Positions 52,230-63,356 of a stretch of 64,000 bases of DNA are shown here, one piece after another (position 1 is the stretch's first letter; every line of letters begins with the position of its first letter). The notes under the pieces were generated by a model that had not been told where the DNA came from, made no database searches, and saw nothing but the letters and a program-made list of their open reading frames with translations. The position numbers and the translations under genes were made by a program. This DNA is from Phytophthora hibernalis (lineage: Eukaryota; Oomycota; Peronosporomycetes; Peronosporales; Peronosporaceae). The DNA is taken from the NCBI GenBank assembly GCA_012656075.1, contig JAAKBF010000238.1, positions 62,001 through 126,000 on the forward strand, given 5' to 3'.

Positions 52230-52985
52230 TGATTAGCTGCTTCCTGCAGAAGGACTGTTATCCTGATAACAATAACTTCCCATTCATATAGACGAATTAT
52301 TCACATTGATCGAAACTCATTCCGTCATGTCGGTCAGAGTTGTAGTGCATTTTAATCCCTTGGATCTCCAGTTTGGACTGCGAGATGAAAATTTCATGCC
52401 ACTCAGCATAGTAAACCCCTTCGAGCTGAATTGAAACTAGCTTCCCTGTACATCCAGCCATAGCTCAACAGTTCCGATCCCTTCAGCTTGAGTCCATCCA
52501 TGACAACTACGTATCGGTTTCTTGTCGGATGCCTCTAATTCAGCGTAATCGACAAAGTAGCTCTTGTCCCCAACGAGATGTTTGTTTGCACCGCTATCGA
52601 AACACCAACAACTAATTGAGTATGGCATCTCTTCACGCGATTCACTCTGAATTCCGGGTCCACGATATTCATCTTCTCCTACTCTGATACGTTGGCATTG
52701 TGTCATACCGTGGTACTTCAGCAGTGAAGTTTGCATGTAGAGTATTATAAGGCTCCCTTTTGATCGCTGCGCACCATCACCATCTTCACGACTTGGACAC
52801 TTGAATTTCCTATGCCCAGTCTCGTGGTATGAAAACCAGGCACCGTTTTCAATATCAATCTGCCGCTGGCGAGCTTTTTCGCCCAAGAAACGCTGTTTTG
52901 TTTGTGGCTGACGCGTTTGGTCCGCCTCCATCTCCAACGCCGATCTCTCTCTCTCGTATGGTTCAGCCCTGATGCATTTCTCGAT
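52230..52985 (-). pseudogene. Ty1/copia gag zinc knuckle and protease region (minus strand)
   Basis: Minus frame 52937-52437 contains WFSYHETGHRKFKC, a gag knuckle in which the first two Cys of CxxCxxxxHxxxxC are Trp and Tyr, so it cannot bind zinc. Next is WCFDSGANKHLVGDKSYFVD, the copia protease with the DSGA active site intact. Beyond the stop at 52437 the register changes, and FISQSKLEIQGIKMHYN at about 52385-52335 marks the protease end. This fragment faces the plus-strand copia RNase H, so two different copia copies meet near 52.1-52.2 kb. Confidence 0.75.
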
Positions 52986-53416
52986 ATACGGGACGCCGCG
53001 CGACTACTTGCTGTTTCTGACCGGGGTTGTTTCCGTCCCCTTTCTAACTCCACATTTTTCTCCAGGGTCAGTATTATTGCTCGGAATCCAAGTGGTGTTT
53101 CCAAATGATCCCTCCCAATCAAAGTGAGCCTTTGAAGCTGTTGATAGTACTCGAATTGGGAGCACCGGGGAACCTTGTCTTTCGCGCTCGTAAATCTCTT
53201 TACATCGCTTGATATCTTTGACCATTTACATTCTAGAGAGCGTTCGCCGCGGACTACCGCTCCTTCAGGTCTGGCTTCATTGAAATGCGCTGCGACCTTC
53301 TTCCACAGATCGACTGAGGTTTGGTCAGTGCCTGTCTTACCGTCCTTGCTAATCTTCAGGTAGGAGATACAAAGTTGAGCATTCTCGTCTTGAGAGAAAC
53401 TAGCCCCGCGAGCCAT
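52986..53416 (-). pseudogene. Myb/SANT (NAM-associated type) ORF fused to copia sequence
   Basis: The ATG at 53416 starts MARGASFSQDENAQLC. The protein shows SVDLWKKVAAHFNEARPEG, ERSLECKWSKISSDVKRF and a QFEYYQQLQRL helix, the three-helix plan of plant NAM-associated/SANT-like proteins found with transposable elements. The open frame runs on to 52745, but after about 52985 it is translating copia gag in the wrong register. The native C-terminus has therefore been replaced. Likely function when intact: DNA binding for a Harbinger-like element. Confidence 0.55.
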
Positions 53417-53965
53417 GGCGTCGTGCGGTGGTCGACTCTTGCGATCTTCTTGCGGTTTCTGGGCTGAGGCGAGTGTCTGATAATGTCTGAAAATGCTCTG
53501 ATGCAATCTGATTCCAGGTTTGGCGATTTTCGCTAATCTATCGCCAAACGGGGCCTGGTTTGGCGAGATGATGGCGTTTGATGATGCGTATTTTTCCAAA
53601 TTTGGCGATAGCGAGGTCCCGGTGGGGGATAAATTACGAGGTCTTCCCCCAGTAACCAAGGTTGTATAAAACAACATGAATCATGTTGTAGGTACAACAT
53701 GTTTGTTAATGGATTGGCTCTAAAAACAGTCAAAGTTTAGTGAAACCAAGTATAAGCACATCCCTCATAAAACGTCCGATGCACAGGGCTAGGTTTGAAT
53801 TGCAAATAGATAGGTCAAAACAGATCACAATGATACAGCCCTATTATGTACTTAGAATCCAGTGGGAGAGCGCCAGTTGAGATTTTGACGAGTCCGGAGC
53901 AAGTTGACAGGAATGGTGGCGTGACGCGAAACGCGACAAGAGAGAACTGCGTTCGTTGAACGAAT
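53417..53965. other. Non-coding region with palindromic acaacatg words
   Basis: At 53665-53705 there are paired words acaacatg ... catgttgta ... tacaacatg, repeated near 54266 and 55527. The word gcgaggtcccggtgg at about 53605 recurs in direct orientation at about 55617. Confidence 0.5.
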
Positions 53966-55190
53966 TTGTCAAATGCATCAAGACAACCGAGTGCGTTTGA
54001 TGAAAGAGCACCTGTAGTATTTGAGCGGCACCCGCGCAACAGACGCGAACTTTCATCCGCGAGGGCTGCTGATCCACAACCCCGGCCAGCTCTCGTCAAT
54101 GTCCCCTCCTATGGGGAAAATGCTGCTTATTTGCGGCGCAACAAGGAAGTACTGGCGCAACAGCGGCGTGCTGTTGTGCACAAGACATTGGCTGGTTCCG
54201 GCAAGAAGAATCTGCAGCAAAAGAGGAACGAAGAGGAGGTAGATGATGACTGGGAGCCAGTACGTACAACATGTTTGCATACAACATGTTACTGGTCTGT
54301 GGTGGCTCACAAAACTGAGTTGTTTTTCTGTGTTGCTTTGTAGCTCGGGGACGAGGGCGGCGGGGGTGGTGAAGATGAGGAGGAGAAACGAGCGTGCTGG
54401 GACCGATAGGGCGTGGAAGGTGCGCTCCGTTGTCGATGCATTGCAGACTAGTTTCCTCGCCGGACACACCACACCTCCAGTAATTTCGTCTGTCGAGACC
54501 ATGATTCCACTCTACAACCGACACAACCCGACCCAACCGTACATCCTGAACTAGCCGCACAAATGGGGAAGCAAGTTGTTCATGACTTGTTGCGCGTCAA
54601 CGTCATACAGCCTTCGGTACGTAAAACTGCGAGCTCGTTTGAGCTCGCAGTTTTTTTGGTTTCAGTAAACAAAGGTTGTATCTGTCAAGATGATCTAATG
54701 TTGTATGCTGATAGGCTTGAAGTTTACTGCGGTAAAACACAGCACGCACAGGAGCTTGTAAATGTACTCGAGCCTGTACAGTCGGCTGATCACAACACAG
54801 ACTCGGCTGCTGTAATGAGGAACCTCGAGGCTGTGCTTCCTCACCTTCAGGCGGCGTTCATCGACCGACCGATCGGAAGCGAAAGCGGAGCCAGCGGTCG
54901 CGCACGCGCGATACTGACGAGGACGCAGACGCTGACGCTGAAGGCACTGAGTCAGAGGAGACTGATCAAGCTCGAACGGTTGCAGCGAGAGAAACCGCAG
55001 AGGAGAGTTCTGACGAGCAGGACACTGTTGACAACGTCGCTTCAGATCGCTGCAGAGGAGGAAGCAGTGGCGGACGACGCTGCGGAGGAGGACGCTGAGG
55101 AGGAAGCGGCTGTGGAGGACGCGGCAGGTGGAGCGCTCTGCGGGAGATGAAGAGTGAGACTGTTGCTGATGGGTCTTCTTGCTCCAGCTT
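53966..55190 (+). pseudogene. piggyBac-type transposase, decayed
   Basis: Frame 53966-54257 encodes a basic head ending EEEVDDDWEP. A GT-AG intron of 83 bases (54260-54342) leads to an acidic segment. Frame 54243-54554 carries the PGBD block KVRSVVDALQTSFLAGHTTP and TMIPLYNRHNPTQPY. In a second frame HKWGSKLFMTC follows at 54560-54595, and the frame 54563-55150 has LEVYCGKTQHAQELVNVLEP, all hallmarks of the piggyBac DDE domain in oomycetes. Acidic Ala/Glu runs close it. Several frame changes and missing C-terminal parts (the rest of the DDE and the zinc domain) make it inactive. Confidence 0.72.
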
Positions 55191-55867
55191 CGGGATGGCA
55201 ACATTTGATGCGTCCAACTTTTCTAACAGAAATCAATGCATTTGGCTCAATTATTCATCATATTCTAGTACGTTTAGACAAATTAGCTTGCGAACCAGTT
55301 GATTGCCATTCAAAGAAGAGGGTGTGTACTTTCTTTCTCTTGATAAAAAGGACAACTGCTAGGAAGCATGGATGCTTATTTTATGTCCATCACGTTGTAG
55401 GATACAACGTTGCATGCTGTATATGCCAGCATGCCAGAGCTACGCTCCAACTGGAACGTCGCGTTTTTCAGAAAACGTACTCGCACTTAAACGGGACTTT
55501 ACAAATACCAAATATATCCGGCATTAATATGTTGTATCCTACAACATGTTTGGATTTTTAGAAAAGGGGCAAATCGGCCTGGTCGCTGAGGGGTTAAAAC
55601 GGGTATATTGGCGTTTGGCGAGGTCCCGGTGGAGGTGCTCTAAAGCAACAAGTTTGTATGAAAGGTCTCGTTATACATGTACTGGGATAGCAGTAAGGTC
55701 CATCCCAAAAGCCGGTACTACTGAAGCCGGTATTACCGTAAATCACGGCGATAATGCAAAAATTAGAAATTCAGTCGTACAGAGGATAATATGATTGGTT
55801 TTGAAGCCAGGGTGGCTAGAGCGCTTCCTCGAAGAGGTTAGATTTGAAGCTCATTTTGGAATTGGCC
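55191..55867. other. Non-coding; possible piggyBac right end at 55594
   Basis: At 55594-55597 TTAA follows ctgaggggtt-type sequence, whose reverse complement starts TTAACCCCTCAGCGACC. That is compatible with a piggyBac end, but no matching left end was found. The rest holds no gene. Confidence 0.35.
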
Positions 55868-56035
55868 AGCGATGCCAATAAAGAAGGAAATTGTTTGGGG
55901 CCTCTTCGACGAATGCCCCAAAGGCAGCTACAAGGTTCCTCGCGCGCGATGTCGCTACAACGGTTTCTGTAACGACGGAAAACATGTGACCCACCTCACC
56001 AACTGTGATGCAGTTCCTTCTCCACTTGGTTTATG
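55868..56035 (+). pseudogene. hAT BED zinc-finger fragment
   Basis: The plus frame reads KKEIVWGLFDECPKGSYKVP followed by ARCRYNGFCNDGKHVTHLTN, a BED-type finger start seen at the N-terminus of hAT transposases. It ends in a stop soon after. It is not in the same place as the two hAT C-terminal copies, so it is another family member or fragment. Confidence 0.5.
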
Positions 56036-57583
56036 ATCGACGAAACGTTAGAGATCGATGATCAAGAGCGTCTAGATGCCGGTTACTTCTGTAGCTCCAG
56101 TGAGAGCGAGATTTTCTCTAAAGGTTTAAAACGTCCTCAGCCTGAAAAAATGAATTGAAAACGTTTAAAACCTCGGAGGTTTTCAGAAAATGAACATCCA
56201 TACCGAATGTTGACTGTCCATTCACTTATCTGACAAAAACGTAGAATAGAATTTCTACCTTACAACGATGTGATCTTATTAACTAAAATACACAACGCCG
56301 CGACTTCGCACGGAACATCTCTGGATTTTACTTTTGAGCTTAGCAAACTAGGTTTCAAAGTGAGTGTTTTTAGTGCAAAATTCACTTCATAGTCATGTTC
56401 GCCATTTTTGGATTGTACTACAGTAGTGTTGATTAGGAGATGGAGTAGGTGTTCTGTGCTCAAACGTAGGTTAGGGTTTTTAGCTGAGGCACGATATGTG
56501 CTTGTACTTTTCAGAACGTGTGCTGTGGTTGCCCAAGTAAATTCCGAGATCGACAGCTGTTGCCCACCGACTATTTTACAAATGACCGCGGAAGGACCAT
56601 AACATTGGCGCACTAGCGTGCACGCTGTCTCCTCTTTTAGAGTGGGTGCCAACGTGGGCGTATGGGCTGGCACCTCGACCACGCCCGTAGGACTAGAGCA
56701 CTGTGTACGTGTACATGTGCATCCATATATATCTTGGAACTACGCACGAATGCAAAGTTATTGGGCCTTTTGGCCCCAATACGGTTGGCTCGGGGAAGTC
56801 AAAATCGTCTTTTCCTTGCTAGCTTTTTCCTGGCACAAATGTGCTCAAGCTGGAACACCTCATTTTGGTGTTCTAGAAATCTGCATCCTGGAACACGAAT
56901 GAGCAAAAACTGTACAATTCATTTTCAAGTTTTAGCCAATCATAGCTTGTACATATTTCAGCACAGAACGTGTTCCCCACTTGAAAGGGCCTGATAGGAA
57001 CGATACTCAAATGAAGGCGAAAAATAAGCTGTACTTCGAAGTATTAGCAAAATGTTGGTTGAAGGAGTGTTGAAGGAATCCAAAATTCATCGATCTAGCA
57101 TTACTTCGCTTCTAATGAAACGGTTGCTACTTTGTAACTATTAGCCAATCATGCCTACATATTTACTCATGTTGTACCACTGCATTGATGTTTACTTTTG
57201 ACCAATAATATGGGGGCATTTCCCGTAGGATTTCACGGCGACGAAACAGGCACAATGCATACAAAACCTCAGTCATTTAACTATGCTTCATTTTGTATTA
57301 TTGTAGGTTAAGTAAGCTTACTCCCAACTTGATTTTTCGGGCGGCTGTCCATGATGATATCTAATCAATCAGTGCAAGCGCATGTGACATGATAGCCAAT
57401 CATACACGACATCATCATTGCCCCAACGCCTTCCCAATTAGTTAGGGAATTCACTGCCGTTATCAAACTAGGGCTTCGCGAAGATTGAGATAGTATAGTG
57501 CTAAATACGACTCTATAACCAGGGGTTCGTGTAGGCTGGGATAGCATTTTTGAGCGCGAAATTATGAAGTATGCCTTGCTCCA
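56036..57583. other. Non-coding region, no gene supported
   Basis: AT-rich with many short frames (for example 56682-56260 minus, 56618-56902 plus), none with a recognisable domain. A palindromic dispersed repeat is at about 56327-56371. Confidence 0.4.
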
Positions 57584-57740
57584 TGGTTGGCACCGATATG
57601 GTATCAGTATACAACCGGTGCCGGTGTGACCGGGTCGTGGTTGTTACCGATACGTAATCGGTATACCGGTGCTCGTGTGACCGGACGATTAAGCTGTTGG
57701 TTGACACCGATACCATATGGTATGTCATTCGCTATACCGA
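57584..57740. repeat. Tandem repeat, period 55-60, built of caccgatac/accggtg words
   Basis: Units start ggttggcaccgata (57584), ggttgttaccgata (57639) and ggttgacaccgata (57699). The first two contain the words accggtg and gtgtgaccgg. The frame 57728-57513 merely translates the repeat. Confidence 0.65.
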
Positions 57741-57919
57741 GGGGCCCGTACAATCAATCCTAGTTGGGCTGTGCTATTAAGCACTTCGTTGCTTACTATC
57801 TCAGTATAATCTCACATACAAAATTCAAATGTAAATATTACAATACTCGTTAAAGTCCACAAATTCCCAATACAAATTTCATCGTTACTGTTGGTGGTTG
57901 AGCCTTCGATACACTATCA

Positions 57920-60182
57920 TTGGAAAAGATGCAGCGCACGGCGAGGCGACTTGACATCCCGCAAGGGACGGCAGGGCAGGAGGCAGCAGCGCTGAAGTGC
58001 TTCAGTGAATTCTTAGCTCTGGGTAACATGAATGAGGACTCTATTGCTAGCATAGCTGAAGCGCTGGCTGCTCCTGGTGCTATCCCTAGTCAAAAAATTT
58101 ACTCGCTGCTAACTGCTTTTCAATTTTCCTGCAAACTAAGCCAAGTGCTCGAGGAAGCTGCCTTGCTAAGGCCACCGCTGTCGGCTATATGTCACAAGTC
58201 GTTAACCTTTACGGGAGCGGTATCCTCAGCACCTATCCGACAGCAAGCGAATCGCAAAAATTCGCGACAAAATGGCCTCAACCATCGAGGAGCGAAATTT
58301 GCTTGCGGGCGTGCAGACTGGAGAAGCTCCAGGCTGCACGCTCGGCGACTTGCGTGTACTGGTGCGAGAAACGGCCAACAAGGGCGTTGGGTCTGGCTAC
58401 AAGAGTCTGCACGATGCTGCTGTACTAACGGTAATGTGGCATACGTTTGGACGAGCTATCGATACTTGCTTTGCTAGGAAGAATCAGCTTTCGATGTCGG
58501 CGTCGGGCGAGCTCTTTTTCCATGTGGCGAGGATCAAGACGTCTGTAGTGCAAGTCATTTCTATCTTCAAGGCCGCGACACATTGGGAGCAATGTATGCT
58601 GCACGGATTAGGAATGCTGCTCGTCGGTAAGTCGGAGCTTTCCAGTTTTGTGTTTCCGCTCGTGCCTCATGCAGCAGCGTCCGATTTGCCGGGTGAGAAG
58701 ACATACAGCCAAGAGGAAGCTATCCTGTTCTGGGAGAACCTGGACGAAAAGGTTGAGGGGAGAGCGACCCACCCACGAAGCGCGTCAGTGGAAGACCAAA
58801 TGTATCCAAGTATATTAACGACGTTATTACCATAGTCTCCGAGCGGCTGTCTCGAGCTTCCGCCCCGCTACCGTCTGGCCTGACGGCTGGCCTAAGCAGC
58901 CACTCCTTGAGTCGTGGATCGGCGGCGTACGCGAAGGCCTCGCCGCAACTTGCGATCCAGTGAATCTCGACGCGTGGTGCTTAGCTGCTGGACTCTCTCA
59001 CGAAAGCGTTCGCGTACGTCGGCACTACTCCACGCGAAGACCAAAGCGTCGGCAAAGTCTTAGCCGGGTACAGAGACCCACATCTGGCTTGCACCACGAC
59101 GACGATTGCAACGCTGCGGGAGGTGCTCACCCGACTTGAGTATGCTCAGCTGCTCACCCTTCGCGGGCAGCTCTTCAAGAAAGCCAGTGGCTTCACTGAT
59201 ACGAGTGTCAACGTCGACACAATGGTCTTGGATGCTGCACAAGCATCCCTGCTCATCCACCTCGAAGAAGTCACAGCTGCAGACATCACAGAGCAGACGT
59301 CGACAGGCTTCACGTCGCACTACGTGTACCGCTTCCACGAAGCCCTTGACACAACCAACTCAGCATTGGGGTCCCGACTGTCGCTGCAAACGTGCATCGG
59401 CTGGGGTTGACAGCTTTGCTCGGCATGGGAGACGGAGAACTTCGCGCAGCTTGGGGATCGCAGCAGCGGTGATATTGCGGCTGCTGTCACGCAGATGATG
59501 TCATCCATCGCAACTATGCAGCGCATCCTTCACAAGCTCGTCGCGCTACAAGAGACCATACTGTTAGTGCTGCTTCGGTGCCATGTAGTTGCTCATCAGC
59601 TGATCGACTAGCCCAGTCAACCAGCGACGTCCTCGTTGAGGCACACTCGCTTGCTGGAAGCTTCTACAATTGGTACACGCTGGAGCTGTGGCACACAGCA
59701 ACACAGAAGAAACAACAATTTGTCCGTGCTGATCTCAAGACGTGCGTGAACATCATGCCCATAGCAGCAGGCCGACAGGTTGACGTACAAACTGCTCCGC
59801 TGGATCGAGATGGTGTCGCGCATCGTCTGTGGAAGCAGGCACTGTGGACGCTTGCCGAAGACGTGAACAAAAATACAAACACGGCGTTAGGAACATCGAC
59901 GGGAAAGGTCGGTCTACAACAGCGGGGACGCTTCGTAAGCGCTGGAGAAAGCTGAAGGTCGACCACCGTCCCGCTCGCGACGCGCTCTGCTCAGCATTCA
60001 TCACACGCAAAGCGAACGTTGTCGATCGTTGCACGCCAGACAGCCACCAATGGAAGCAAAAGACTTGGAGTCGTAGAAACACTCGATTGTATTTATACTT
60101 ACAAATGCCTATTACAAAAATGCACACAAAACAGAGCGTACGCGACCACCTTGCGCTCAAATCACAACGACAACCGACATAG
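57920..60182 (+). pseudogene. Crypton tyrosine recombinase, decayed
   Basis: Frame 57920-58477 begins with an ATG and an Ala-rich helical head. Frame 58272-58835 has the recombinase core: CTLGDLRVLVRETANK, VMWHTFGRAIDTCF (catalytic Arg) and FFHVARIKTS (Lys). In the third frame 58870-59060 reads GLSSHSLSRGSAAYAKA, where the HxxR motif has Ser at the Arg, and FAYVGTTPREDQ with the Tyr nucleophile. Two tryptophan codons before it are stops (TGA, TAG). Frame 59123-59410 gives the long helical C-terminal part, and frame 59578-59955 (FYNWYTLELWHTATQKK) resembles the GCR1_C-type DNA-binding end. Cryptons excise and integrate as circles through a Tyr-linked intermediate. Confidence 0.72.
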
Positions 60183-60720
60183 GAGTTAGCACAGTTATAA
60201 AACACACAGCCCACGCACGCAGGACATCGACGTACCAGAAGTACCAGCAGCACACGACTCCGTAACAACCGAATCCGGCAGCAATTCGCTCGCCCTGCCG
60301 GGTTGTGGTGCCCCATGCGGGACATTGTCGTCGGTATCGGCGCGGCTGGGTCGGGGAGAGGGAGGGGTGTGCCGCGCGTCAAAGAGGCGCGTGTTGCTCG
60401 TCTGGATGGACGCGAAGTGAGATTCTCCAAAAGGCGGCTCCAAGAAAACCTAAGTGTTTTTTCAACGCGTTGGACCCAGCAATCCAGCCCATACTTTGTT
60501 CAAATGATTTGGAAGGTATCGGGTGGTTGGCTCTCTTTTTTGGGCGATTACTGGCGAAAGATTGCCATAAAATCCTACCAACCCATACAAACAAGTAGTA
60601 TCTGGCTACGAAACAGCGACAATCCTCATTCTTTGATTTTCGGTATTCCCAGTATAAAGCTTCATCCTGCAGGGTTCCGGAAAACCCGTGTTTTCCAGGA
60701 ATGAATAATGCCTGTCGGTT
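60183..60720 (+). other. Unassigned open frames after the Crypton
   Basis: Frames 60303-60704 and 60305-60598 are open. The second gives RKPKCFFNALDPAIQPILCS and EGIGWLALFFGRLL, which look protein-like, but I do not recognise a family. It could be an old retroelement or gene fragment. Confidence 0.35.
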
Positions 60721-61660
60721 TTTATAGCACTTGAAACCTGTTATGAATGATGTTTAACTTTTGATTTTAAAATCCAATAAATTTTGGAATACATGTAAAT
60801 AGTTTGGTTTTGTAAAATCATCAACCGTCGCGGAAATTAACAGGAGCCGTTCTTTTAATTAAGGAAGTTGCTAGTGGTACAAAACAGGAATGATGGTCAC
60901 ATGTATGTATGCTGGTCATTTATGAAAATTACCAAATCTCTTTTTCAAAAATCATGCGCGCGGCTGCCACCCAACTCATTATCGATTCTCCCGCTTCGCC
61001 GCACGGTCGCCCCTCCGTCCGAGCAGCACGCGTGAGGCTGACGCTACACTCCTCGCACGGACGCTGCCTCTGCTGCTCGTACGTCTACCGCTTAATGCTC
61101 GTATTACCTAGGTGATGAATGCTTACTCGTGCCTATGCAGGGGATGAGGTATGCAAACGAAGCAAAGCGGAGGTCTGCAATGGTCGGCACGTGGTTGCCC
61201 TAAAAATAACTCTTTGTTACTTATTTTGCTAACCGCGCGTGGCCGAAGCCGAGGACTTAGCGTAAGGCGCAAAGGGGTGGGGCAGGACGCAATGCGGCGC
61301 GCCACGCAGCGCCGTCGTTAAGTCCGCTGGCGAAAATCAACGCGTGAGTGTCCTCCCCGTCGCCCGCCTCGCCCCTCCCGTCTCGTTAGATGCATCTTTG
61401 ATTGTTCAAGTATATGCCCGCGTTCGTTTTACAAGACTGTTACCATGACATGTTCGTATACACTAGAGATGGCGTAGATTGAAGACACTGTGCCGCGCGA
61501 GCACTTGCCACGAATTCTTTTCGTGCGTTCCCTCAACGGCCCTCAGTATCAGTGAACCAATGGACGGACGCCACGGCGAGCCGTTTGCGCAACCTTGAAC
61601 TTGATATTTCCAAATATATCTCCGGATGGGGTAAGTTTTGAAAACTATAAAACGTACTTA
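60721..61660. other. Non-coding region, no gene supported
   Basis: Short frames only (60909-61115 plus, 61305-61123 minus). No repeats of note and no RNA gene recognised. Confidence 0.4.
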
Positions 61661-61790
61661 GATAGATGGTTTGTACACGTTTAAACTGTTTTGTACGTAT
61701 TGGTACCAGTTTGTACAAATACAAACAGTTTGTACGTGATTTGTACCTCTTAGCACGGCTATGTCTGACCGGTTTGTACCACTAGCACGA
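61661..61790. repeat. Six copies of the word tttgtac next to a piggyBac end
   Basis: The word tttgtac occurs at irregular spacing of roughly 16-25 bases in this stretch, with reverse-complement gtacaaa among them. It ends 13 bases before the TTAA of the piggyBac element at 61803. Confidence 0.6.
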
Positions 61791-62017
61791 GCCTTTAATT
61801 AACCCTTCTAATCCGACATTACGGATTATCCGGAATACAAGTTTTAGAGGTGATAATATTCCGCGATGTACTCATTAGAATTGCGGCGGCTAAAATTCCG
61901 CATATAGAACTTTGTATTGGATTTTATTCGAGAGGTAAATGTTGAGTACGCGACATGATATTTGTTGCAAAGGGGTAGGTTTACGGATATAAACATCCAG
62001 GAGTAGCGAGTCGCTGT

Positions 62018-62032
62018 CAGCCCTCCATTTCG
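62018..62032 (+). promoter_or_regulatory. Possible oomycete initiator before the passenger gene
   Basis: TCAGCCCTCCATTTC resembles the oomycete initiator TCATTYYNCAWTTT, with two differences, 40 bases before the ATG. Confidence 0.35.
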
Positions 62033-62071
62033 AGATCGTCGCCCAAGAGAACACATTCACTCTTGTCCACC

Positions 62072-63356
62072 ATGTTTGTCGTCGAGAAGTCATTTCGTCA
62101 AATATGGTGGGAGTTGAGCAAGCAGGGATGGAAATACAAGAAACCGAGAGGCCCGAGCAACAACAACCGATACCTATCGCCTTCAGGAAACGTGAAAGGG
62201 ACTGAGGGCGTTGATTTCTTCGATGGTGTGAACATTGTAAGGGAATTATCGGGGGAGTTGTGACTAACTGCTTTTCTTACTTCAGGTGAGGAAAGTCTGC
62301 TGGCTAGCCCTTCCACTGCTCCCTTCACCGCCCACGTCAGCACCATCAGCGTCTTCTGCGGTCGGCACCATGTCCTCCGCTGCCACAACTGATGTGACAC
62401 GCACGCCACCTGCTGTCGCAGTTGTCGAAGCGACTGCGACTCCGCTCCACCCACTACCACCCGTGATGACGCTCCTACAGCTCCTGCTGCAGTTTTTGAC
62501 GTGGTAGAAGACACCCCTATCGACTCTACGCCAGGATTTGCCCCAGCTGATGCAGTGTTGACTGTCTCGGCTCCAATGGCACCTCGTGGGGCAACGGGAA
62601 AGCGGAAAGCTTATACCAATTCGCGGACTGCAAGCAAGAAGCAACCTCGCTCCGGTAAGTTCACGGACACCTGAGTGCTGACGTTTTATCGCTAACTTGA
62701 GCGCATTACGGATATTACAGACTCGACTATTCAGGATACGACCTCTTTGGCGGAGACCGCAACCACGAAAAAGAAGCCTGCAAGGAAGCCCAAGGAACCT
62801 CGAGCGGCAAAGAGAAAGCGTAAATTTTCTATCAACCCACGGTCTGCACAACCCCGCTCCGGTAAGTGCACCGATGTCAAAGAGATGAAATTAGTTCATG
62901 AACTGACTTTTGACCTTATAACGGATATTACAGACTTGCCTATTCCGGATACGACCGAAGCTATTCAGAGGCATACTGAGCAACGTTCTACGGATACTTC
63001 GGCGGTAAACCCGGAACGTCGGGGACAGTCTATTCCAGATGCGACGGTGGAGCAGGTGGAGTCTACTATCCGCGCTTCTCCTTCAGTGCCGTTGGACGAC
63101 CTTGATTCTGACAACTGTCTCGATGAGCTCAAACGCAACCGCCTCTTCGGTCCGCTAGCTGCAGACGCCTCCACGTAGACGAGTGACGCTCTGCAACAAG
63201 GTCCGCCGCCTGCATCAAGGAAACAACCTCACGTGCAGCCAGATCTGGCACCAGGCGTGGAAGAACGGGCCGGCTATACCACCAGATCTGCAACACAAGA
63301 TTAGGTTCTTGAAGAAGCGCCGTCAGGAGGTTGAACGTGATGCTAGTGACGAGTAA
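62072..63356 (+). CDS. Multi-exon gene inside the piggyBac-type element, unknown function
   Basis: The ATG at 62072 lies in a good context (tccaccATG). Exon 1 (62072-62225) encodes RQIWWELSKQGWKYKKPRG and a GTEGVDFFD block that resembles the N-terminal domain seen in oomycete piggyBac proteins. Exon 2 (62286-62654) continues GEESLLASPS, has an in-frame TGA at 62389-62391, and then an acidic Pro/Ala region and a basic KRKAYTNSRTASKKQPRSG end. Exon 3 (62721-62861) and exon 4 (from 62934) follow. All three introns have GT-AG ends. After DAST the frame meets TAG at 63176-63178; removal of one T at about 63175 continues to NKVRRLHQGNNLTCSQIWHQ and LKKRRQEVERDASDE, ending at 63356. No catalytic domain is seen. 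Confidence 0.55.
62641..62965 (+). repeat. Tandem duplication of an exon-intron unit, period about 210 bp
   Basis: The segment ccgctccggtaagt, the intron end acggatattacagac and the start of the next exon (attcaggatacgac, attccggatacgac) occur twice: around 62645-62745 and 62855-62955. In both, a protein end QPRSG is split by a GT-AG intron and followed by D...IxDTT. A unit containing one intron was therefore duplicated in tandem. Confidence 0.75.

Noticed and set aside
54695..55236. Minus frames opposite the piggyBac remnant
   Set aside because: The plus strand carries recognisable piggyBac blocks; the minus frames are shadows of acidic repeats.
56260..56682. Minus frame of 140 codons
   Set aside because: No domain, no ATG context and unsupported by neighbours; part of an AT-rich non-coding stretch.
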